Of a stretch of 7,013 bases of DNA, positions 1 to 5,535 are shown in pieces; position 1 is the first letter of the stretch, and every line of letters begins with the position of its first letter. A program made the position numbers and the translations under genes. Source of the DNA: Akkermansiaceae bacterium (GTDB taxonomy: Bacteria; Verrucomicrobiota; Verrucomicrobiia; Verrucomicrobiales; Akkermansiaceae); NCBI GenBank assembly GCA_018676385.1, contig JABHEX010000230.1, positions 1 to 7,013 of the forward strand. Reading direction: 5' to 3'. Under the pieces are notes generated by a model. That model was given only the letters and a program-made list of their open reading frames with translations. It made no database searches and was not told the origin of the DNA.

Positions 1-294
1 GATAATAGCATCAACTCCACATTCCTCCAATAACCGTAACTGCGCCTCAGCCGCCTGCAGCTCCCCCGTAAAGATCAGCGTGTTCATGGTAACAAATCCA
101 CGCACCCCATGTTTATGCAAAAAACCCATCAGCTCAGGCAGATCGGCCTCAGTGAAGTTGTCCGCACGTATCCGAGCATTGAATTTCGGTAGTCCAAAAA
201 AGATAGCATCCGCACCATTCGCTACCGCTGCACGCGCGCAATCCCAATTTCCCGCAGGAGAAAGTAGCTCTGTATGATGCTCAGTGATCGACAT
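1..294 (-). CDS. U32 family peptidase-like protein (RlhA/TrhP type), N-terminal part, cut by the left edge
   Basis: The 98 visible codons read leftwards from ATG at 294 and run off the window with no stop. The start MSITEHHTELLSPAGNWDCA has the ELLxPAGN motif that opens U32 proteins (residues 9-15). It is followed by ARAAVANGADAIFFGL, then FNARIRADNF and HGVRGFVTMNTL, all typical of the first half of the family's TIM-barrel-like domain. U32 members were named as collagenase-type peptidases, but the characterised E. coli members RlhA and TrhP take part in hydroxylation of 23S rRNA and of tRNA wobble uridine. An RNA-modification role is therefore more likely than proteolysis, though which RNA cannot be told from this fragment. 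An in-frame ATG four codons upstream (at 306) is an alternative start; an in-frame TGA lies directly before it, so no longer start exists. Neither start has a clear ribosome binding site. It is divergent from the phosphatase gene. Confidence 0.9.
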   Translation of the reverse strand, partial: MSITEHHTELLSPAGNWDCARAAVANGADAIFFGLPKFNARIRADNFTEADLPELMGFLHKHGVRGFVTMNTLIFTGELQAAEAQLRLLEECGVDAII

Positions 295-306
295 GCCGAT
301 GAGCAT

Positions 307-467
307 TCACTGGATTTGCTGAAATGTCGATGCGTGATCATTACACAATAAATAACCACAATGAGAAATTTAGCGTCATGGCATTGTGCTTGCTAGGTAG
401 CTTTACCACCGACAGATCCACTCAAATAGTATTAATCATGCGATATTGAGACAAGCGACTACCACCC
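307..467. promoter_or_regulatory. Divergent intergenic region, presumed promoters for both flanking genes
   Basis: These 161 non-coding bases separate two divergently transcribed genes, so both should be transcribed from here. The region is AT-rich. For the rightward genes, TAGTATTAAT at 427-436 resembles a -10 element, with TTTACC at 402-407 as a poor -35 about 19 bases upstream; this match is weak. There is a 7-base inverted repeat, CACAATG at 357-363 and CATTGTG at 382-388, plus an extra CACAAT at 344-349. Repeats of this kind can be regulator half-sites, but 7 bases may also arise by chance. No Shine-Dalgarno sequence precedes the ATG at 468. No riboswitch or terminator was recognised. 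Confidence 0.3.
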
Positions 468-1304
468 ATGAAAAAACTACTTATCGTCACTGACCTTGAT
501 GCCAGCCTCATCGATAAGAATTATCAATTCACAGAAGCTCTGGAAGCAGTTGAAAAAATCAAAAATCTCGGCTTCTTTTTAGTTTTGAACTCAAGCAAAA
601 CTCTTGCTGAATTAGAATCAATTGCAAAGGAGCTAAAGCTAAACACACCTCTAATTGCTGAAAACGGAGGCATTGTCGCCGTTCCACATGGTTCGCAATT
701 ATCGGCATTTTGCAAGCCATCCAAACAGCAAGCATGGGAACACAGGACTGATTACAAAACCCTAACAACAGGTTTATCTCGAGAATACATTCTTGAACAA
801 GCCCATACTGCACGCGCAAGACACGGTTATGCCTTTGAGGGCTTTAACGATTGGTCCGTTTCAGAGTTATCAGAAAAAACAGGATTAAATCATACCGATG
901 CCCTAATGGCTGTGCAGCGACACGTATCAGAACCCATATTATGGCACGATTCTGAAACACAATGGGAAAAATTTTCTACACAGCTTGAGGCTAAAGGAAT
1001 TCGGACGCTACGCGGAGGTAAATTCATCCACCTGATGGGGAGAGCCGATAAGGCAGATGGATTCATGATCACACGCGAACTCTACAAAGCACAATTCCCA
1101 ATATCACCATGGACAACAGTCGCAATTGGCGACAGCGCAAACGATCAGTCGATGCTTGAGTCTGCCGATATAGCCATCGTCATACCACACTCAGATGGAT
1201 TCAAAATCCAAGTTGAGGCCCCACAAGTTATTCACGCTAAGCATCCATCATCAAAAGGATGGAATGATGCCATCATCACCTTAATTCATAAACTAAATCA
1301 CTAA
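468..1304 (+). CDS. gpgP: HAD-IIB phosphatase, glucosyl/mannosyl-3-phosphoglycerate phosphatase family
   Basis: The 278-residue product is a cytoplasmic HAD-superfamily phosphatase of the mannosyl-3-phosphoglycerate phosphatase (MpgP/YedP) type. HAD motif I is DLDASLID, with nucleophile D9 and acid/base D11; position 13 is Ser instead of the usual Thr. Motif II is NSSKT at 41-45, typical of this family. The IIB cap lies between, roughly residues 80-190. Motif III is probably K195 in GRADKADG, and motif IV is GDSAND with D222 and D226. The predicted reaction is removal of phosphate from glucosyl-3-phosphoglycerate to give glucosylglycerate. The glucosyl rather than mannosyl assignment is inferred from the next gene, which encodes a GpgS-like synthase and a glucosylglycerate phosphorylase and begins 14 bases downstream. 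The first in-frame ATG after a TGA at 447-449 fixes the start. No Shine-Dalgarno sequence is seen. The family call is firm; substrate specificity is not. Confidence 0.88.
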   Translation: MKKLLIVTDLDASLIDKNYQFTEALEAVEKIKNLGFFLVLNSSKTLAELESIAKELKLNTPLIAENGGIVAVPHGSQLSAFCKPSKQQAWEHRTDYKTLTTGLSREYILEQAHTARARHGYAFEGFNDWSVSELSEKTGLNHTDALMAVQRHVSEPILWHDSETQWEKFSTQLEAKGIRTLRGGKFIHLMGRADKADGFMITRELYKAQFPISPWTTVAIGDSANDQSMLESADIAIVIPHSDGFKIQVEAPQVIHAKHPSSKGWNDAIITLIHKLNH

Positions 1305-1318
1305 CATCATCTATCACC

Positions 1319-4306
1319 ATGGGAGATTTTCATCAATTCGGCGTCGTCACAACTCTTCATCAACTCAACCAAAGACCACTAGAGCAACTCGAAGAAGAGC
1401 TAATTGAGATAAGCAATACCACACCGATGGGACTCATTCTCCCGTCACTATATTCTGAGCTAGAGGGACCAGCATTAAGTTCAATCGTCGATGAATTATC
1501 AAACGTCTCCTACCTAGATCAAATCGTCGTTGGTCTAGATCGTGCCAACGAAAAACAATTTAAAAAAGCACTCCAGTTTTTTGACCGTTTACCACAAAAA
1601 CCAGACATCCTTTGGAACGACGGGCCACGCCTTAGAGAAATCGATCAGTTACTCCACAAAAAAGGCCTCGCGCCACTTGAGGCCGGAAAAGGTCGTAATG
1701 TGTGGTATATGTTTGGTTACATTTTGGCATCAGGAAAAGCGGACACCGTCGCCATCCACGACTGCGATATTCTGACCTATAACCGTGATCTCTTGGCTCG
1801 CCTGATTTACCCCGTGGCAAACCCCGCACTCAGTTATAAATTCTGTAAAGGATACTACGCACGCATAGCAAACAACTCGATGAATGGTCGTGCTTGCAGG
1901 CTACTGGTCACTCCACTCTTGCGAGCTCTTAAAAAAGTATGTGGTCCTAATGACTATCTCGATTTTCTAGACAGCTTCCGCTACCCGCTGGCTGGCGAAT
2001 TTTCATTATCGCGCGATGTTATCGAGGATATCCGTATTCCATCTGATTGGGGATTGGAAATGGGTACGTTATCCGAGATGCAACGCAACTATGCAACCAA
2101 TCAAATTTGCCAAGTTGATGTTGCTGATACCTATGATCACAAACATCAGGACTTGTCTCTCGACGACAAAACTAAGGGACTATCAAAAATGAGCTGTGAT
2201 ATTGCAAAATCGCTCTATCGCAAAATGGCTACTCAAGGAGAGGTTTTCACTAAGGAGAGAATCCGTACGATCAAAGCAACCTATTTCAGGATCGCCCTTG
2301 ATTTGGTCGATAGCTATCACAGCGATGCTACAATCAATGGTTTAGCTTATGACATGCATTCCGAGGGACATGCCATAGAGGTTTTTGCAGAAAATATCAT
2401 GCAAGCTGGAAACGACTTCTTGGACCCAGACTCATCGATGGACACACCATTCATGCCCAGCTGGAAAAGAGTCTTGGCCGCAGAACCCAACATCATGGAT
2501 ATGCTTCTGGACGCAGTCGAGGCTGACCGGCTCGAATATGGAAAAGATGCAAGTTATGACTTGATGCAACACACCAAAGTCGCGCAAGTACGACAAGGAG
2601 TCGAAGAACGGGTTCGCAACATCTACGGGGAATCACATACCGCTGAAATCACCCAACAAATCTTCAAAGCAACACCTCTGGCAAAAAAAATCATCGATTC
2701 AACATGCATACCCAATAAGTGGGACGAACAAGACATCATGGCGATTACCTATGCGGACTCGATTAAAAAAGAAACCGAACCTCCGTTACTCACACTTTAT
2801 AATTTTTTCCATCTCAATCTCAAACAGCAGATTAACAACATACACATTCTACCATTTAATCCATACAGCTCGGATGATGGTTTCTCAGTTATTGATTACA
2901 CTACAGTTAATCAAGAACATGGCGACTGGCATGACATTGAGCGATTCACAAAACATTTTAATATCATGGCCGACCTAGTGATCAACCATTGCTCACGTGA
3001 ATCAGCTTGGTTTAAAAATTTCTTATCCAACACCTCACCAGGAAAAGATTATTTTGTAGAGGGGTCAGATTTTAAGGATCTCAAAAAGGTTGTTAGACCT
3101 CGAAGCACACCACTGCTTACCACCGTACAAACCAACAATGGCGAAAAGGAAGTCTGGTGCACATTTGGCGAAGACCAAGTCGATCTTAATTTTGCAAACC
3201 CAGATGTACTCCTCGAAATTATACACATCATCCAGCTATACCTCGATAAAGGCATTCACATCTTCCGGCTCGATGCCGTCGCATTTCTATGGAAAGAGGA
3301 TGGAACCAATTGCGTTCATAGACCGGAAACTCATGAGCTCATTCGCTTACTTCGCCTAATTATTGAGCAGTTAGAGCCTGCAGCAATTATCATCACTGAG
3401 ACTAATGTCCCCAATAAAGAAAACCTAACTTATTTTGGCAATGGCAATGAAGCTCATTTAATTTACAATTTCTCACTCCCTCCCCTGCTGCTTCATACAA
3501 TGCTCAGCGGTAACTGCCAGCACCTCAAAAAATGGATGATGTCAATGCCCCCAGCTCGAAGGGGCCGCGCTTACCTCAATTTCATAGCCTCTCACGACGG
3601 TATAGGCCTGCGTCCAGCCGAGGGGCTGCTAACAAAAAAAGAGCATGACAGCCTACTCTCGACTATTCGTGATTTTGGCGGTGAAATATCGATGCGCCGA
3701 ATGCCCGACGGTAGCCTCAAACCATACGAGGCCAACATCTCACTTTATAGTGCCATGGCGGGAACCATTGATAACGGAAAAGACCAGTGGCAGCTGAATC
3801 GATTCATTACCGCGCACACAATTATGCTCGCACTCGAGGGTCTACCAGCATTTTACATCCACAGTCTTTTAGGAACTGAAAACGATCTGCAGGGCATGGC
3901 TGAATCAGGACAGGCGCGCACCATCAATCGTTATAAGTGGAATCACCAACACCTTGAAAAAATACTTAATGATGATGATCTTCATCACCGCAAACTATTT
4001 GATGAATTACGTCGCATTATCAGCATCCGCAAAAGACAGGCTGCCTTCCACCCAAATGCAACTCAATACACACTCCATTTTGGTGATCATATATTTGCAT
4101 TCTGGCGCGAAAGCCTAGACCGCTCACAGTCTATTTTTGCCATCCATAATATTTCTGATACACCCCAACAGATTCCGCTTGTTGAACTCAATCTCATAAC
4201 AACAGAGCGCTGGAGTGATTTACTCAGCGATAAGTCATACAGCAACCATGACACCCATCTTAAATTACCACCTTATGGCTGTGCGTGGATCACCAATCTA
4301 ATTTAG
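1319..4306 (+). CDS. Fusion enzyme: GpgS-like glycosyltransferase plus GH13_18 glucosylglycerate phosphorylase
   Basis: This 995-residue protein has two enzyme domains, each normally a separate protein. Residues ~1-410 form a GT-A glycosyltransferase resembling glucosyl-3-phosphoglycerate synthases (GT81-like): LPSLYSELE at 41-49, a GKGRN loop at 123-127, the metal/nucleotide DxD motif D148-C-D150, PLAGEF near 223-228, WGLEMG around E247, and HKH at 274-276. Residues ~425-995 form a GH13 subfamily 18 phosphorylase: LPFNPYSSDDGFS at 511-523, DLVINH at 552-557, RPR at 593-595, nucleophile D652 in FRLDAVAF, acid/base E694 in ITETNVP, and transition-state stabiliser D760 in SHDGIGL. The wording of this half (ITETNVPNKEN, WKEDGTNC, the C-terminal region) closely follows E. 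coli YcjM/GgaP, a glucosylglycerate phosphorylase, rather than classical sucrose phosphorylase. Predicted roles are synthesis of glucosyl-3-phosphoglycerate and reversible phosphorolysis of glucosylglycerate to glucose-1-phosphate and glycerate. There is no signal peptide, so it is cytoplasmic. It ends in tandem stops TAG TAA. Domain families are firm, sugar and acceptor specificity likely, and coupling of the activities unproven. Confidence 0.9.
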   Translation: MGDFHQFGVVTTLHQLNQRPLEQLEEELIEISNTTPMGLILPSLYSELEGPALSSIVDELSNVSYLDQIVVGLDRANEKQFKKALQFFDRLPQKPDILWNDGPRLREIDQLLHKKGLAPLEAGKGRNVWYMFGYILASGKADTVAIHDCDILTYNRDLLARLIYPVANPALSYKFCKGYYARIANNSMNGRACRLLVTPLLRALKKVCGPNDYLDFLDSFRYPLAGEFSLSRDVIEDIRIPSDWGLEMGTLSEMQRNYATNQICQVDVADTYDHKHQDLSLDDKTKGLSKMSCDIAKSLYRKMATQGEVFTKERIRTIKATYFRIALDLVDSYHSDATINGLAYDMHSEGHAIEVFAENIMQAGNDFLDPDSSMDTPFMPSWKRVLAAEPNIMDMLLDAVEADRLEYGKDASYDLMQHTKVAQVRQGVEERVRNIYGESHTAEITQQIFKATPLAKKIIDSTCIPNKWDEQDIMAITYADSIKKETEPPLLTLYNFFHLNLKQQINNIHILPFNPYSSDDGFSVIDYTTVNQEHGDWHDIERFTKHFNIMADLVINHCSRESAWFKNFLSNTSPGKDYFVEGSDFKDLKKVVRPRSTPLLTTVQTNNGEKEVWCTFGEDQVDLNFANPDVLLEIIHIIQLYLDKGIHIFRLDAVAFLWKEDGTNCVHRPETHELIRLLRLIIEQLEPAAIIITETNVPNKENLTYFGNGNEAHLIYNFSLPPLLLHTMLSGNCQHLKKWMMSMPPARRGRAYLNFIASHDGIGLRPAEGLLTKKEHDSLLSTIRDFGGEISMRRMPDGSLKPYEANISLYSAMAGTIDNGKDQWQLNRFITAHTIMLALEGLPAFYIHSLLGTENDLQGMAESGQARTINRYKWNHQHLEKILNDDDLHHRKLFDELRRIISIRKRQAAFHPNATQYTLHFGDHIFAFWRESLDRSQSIFAIHNISDTPQQIPLVELNLITTERWSDLLSDKSYSNHDTHLKLPPYGCAWITNLI

Positions 4307-4359
4307 TAAAAATGATTCATAACAGAATCACCTTGCTCTGAGGTTGAAAATGCTTTGCC
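4307..4359 (+). other. Short spacer between the fusion gene and alkC, with a weak hairpin
   Basis: The 53-base gap contains a 6-base stem, TGATTC at 4313-4318 and GAATCA at 4325-4330, around a 6-base loop. No T-tract follows it, so it does not look like a strong intrinsic terminator, and read-through from the fusion gene into alkC is plausible. A GAGG sequence at 4340-4343 is the only Shine-Dalgarno-like element near the alkC start, but it lies 16 bases from the ATG at 4360, further than usual. Confidence 0.3.
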
Positions 4360-5499
4360 ATGATCCCTAATCAGAAAATGGCACGAAGCATACTCATGAA
4401 GGATGGCATCGGCGAATCCGCCGTACAACGAATCAGCAAGGTATTACTCGCTTCTGGCGCCAATTTTCCAGAAGAATTATTTTATCGCGACGCAATGTCA
4501 GCTCTACATACGCTGGAGCTAAAAGACAGAGTGCGACACATGATTGCCGTGATGGCTAGGCATTTGCCAGAATCGTTTCCTCAAACAGCTGATATCCTAG
4601 GAAAGGTCAGGGAGCACTGGATACAGCATGACGGCGACGATGCATTGATGCTATTTGCCGCATGGCCACTGATAGATTATGTCGCAGAATACGGACTTAA
4701 TCACCCAGCAATAGCACTACCATTATTACGATATCTCACCCCCTTATTCACGGCAGAGTTTGCTATTCGGCCTTTTATTGAAACACACCAAGAAGAAACC
4801 TACCTGCAGCTTCAAATCTGGTGCATGGACCACAACGAGCATGTTCGCAGACTAGCATCGGAAGGATGCCGCCCGCGGTTACCTTGGGGAAAACATCTCT
4901 CTGCATATGTTCAGGACCCCACACCAGTGATTAGTTTGTTAGAAAACCTGAAAGATGATCCATCCGATTACGTCAGGAAATCAGTCGCTAACAACCTAAA
5001 CGATATTTCAAAAGACCATCCTGATGTAGTCATTACCACCTGCCACCGCTGGCAAATCGATAATGTATCGTGCCGCGATTGGATCATCCGGCACGCCACA
5101 CGCACGCTGGTAAAGGAAGGATACCCCGGTGTGTTTCCGCTACTCGGATTCACCTCAAAGCCGAGACTTAATGTCATCGGCCCACAACTTTCCCAAGCCC
5201 ATCTAATGCTTGGTGATTCATTAGAGATCATTGCCAAGATCATCTCTGAAACAAATGCCAAACAGCATGTGGTAATCGACTACTCAGTGCACTACATACG
5301 CGCAAATGGAAAAACCAACACCAAGGTCTTCAAATGGAAAAACTTACGACTTCGCCCAAAACAATCGGTCACCATCAAAAAGGCACACGCGTTCAAAAAA
5401 ATCAGCACACGTAGGCACTACAGCGGAGTTCATAAAATTGGCATACTCGTCAATGGCAGACCACTTCAGGATGCAGAGTTCATGCTGCATTGCCCGTAG
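4360..5499 (+). CDS. alkC: AlkC-type DNA glycosylase (HEAT-repeat) with C-terminal Ig-like domain
   Basis: The 379-residue product matches the AlkC branch of the AlkC/AlkD family, HEAT-repeat glycosylases that excise N3- and N7-alkylated purines such as 3-methyladenine without flipping the base. The N-terminal helices (KDGIGESAV, LELKDRVRHM, MARHLPESFP) fit the family. So do the conserved blocks FIETHQE around E141, the helix leading to SEGCRPRLPWG (167-177), and DDPSDYVRKSVANNLNDISK, beginning at D199 and including D203 and R206. Acidic residues in these blocks (E141, D203) are candidates for the catalytic position. Residues ~288-379 are predicted beta-rich (HVVIDYSVHYI, QSVTIKKAHAF, HKIGILVNGR) and match the Ig-like domain of the larger AlkC variants, which helps grip DNA. 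The start is uncertain: in-frame ATGs at 4378 and 4396 also sit before the conserved KDGIG segment. It lies 53 bases after the fusion gene on the same strand and converges with the TPR gene. Confidence 0.9.
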   Translation: MIPNQKMARSILMKDGIGESAVQRISKVLLASGANFPEELFYRDAMSALHTLELKDRVRHMIAVMARHLPESFPQTADILGKVREHWIQHDGDDALMLFAAWPLIDYVAEYGLNHPAIALPLLRYLTPLFTAEFAIRPFIETHQEETYLQLQIWCMDHNEHVRRLASEGCRPRLPWGKHLSAYVQDPTPVISLLENLKDDPSDYVRKSVANNLNDISKDHPDVVITTCHRWQIDNVSCRDWIIRHATRTLVKEGYPGVFPLLGFTSKPRLNVIGPQLSQAHLMLGDSLEIIAKIISETNAKQHVVIDYSVHYIRANGKTNTKVFKWKNLRLRPKQSVTIKKAHAFKKISTRRHYSGVHKIGILVNGRPLQDAEFMLHCP

Positions 5500-5535
5500 C
5501 CATCAAACACGACTTTAAAACGGCTTCATCACACG
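5500..5535. other. Convergent spacer, no clear terminator
   Basis: Only 36 bases separate the stop codons of alkC (plus strand) and the TPR gene (minus strand). No GC-rich hairpin with a T-tract is visible in either direction. Transcripts may overlap or end by another mechanism. Confidence 0.4.

Noticed and set aside
80..277. Plus-strand 65-codon frame.
   Set aside because: It is antisense to the U32 gene, whose conserved motifs are clear on the minus strand.
1319..4306. Reading the GH13 half as an ordinary sucrose phosphorylase or alpha-amylase.
   Set aside because: Its sequence wording follows the YcjM/GgaP glucosylglycerate phosphorylases, and the genomic context (GpgS-like domain and GpgP-type phosphatase) favours glucosylglycerate. 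Sucrose as substrate is not strictly excluded.
4313..4330. Hairpin TGATTC/GAATCA as a terminator of the fusion gene.
   Set aside because: The stem is only six AT-rich pairs and no T-run follows, so it does not qualify as an intrinsic terminator.
4350..4370. A six-codon reading frame (MLCHDP, stop) with GAGG six bases upstream, overlapping the alkC start.
   Set aside because: It has reasonable SD spacing but no repeat of regulatory codons and no attenuator structure. It is most likely chance, and the conserved AlkC frame begins at 4360 or slightly later.
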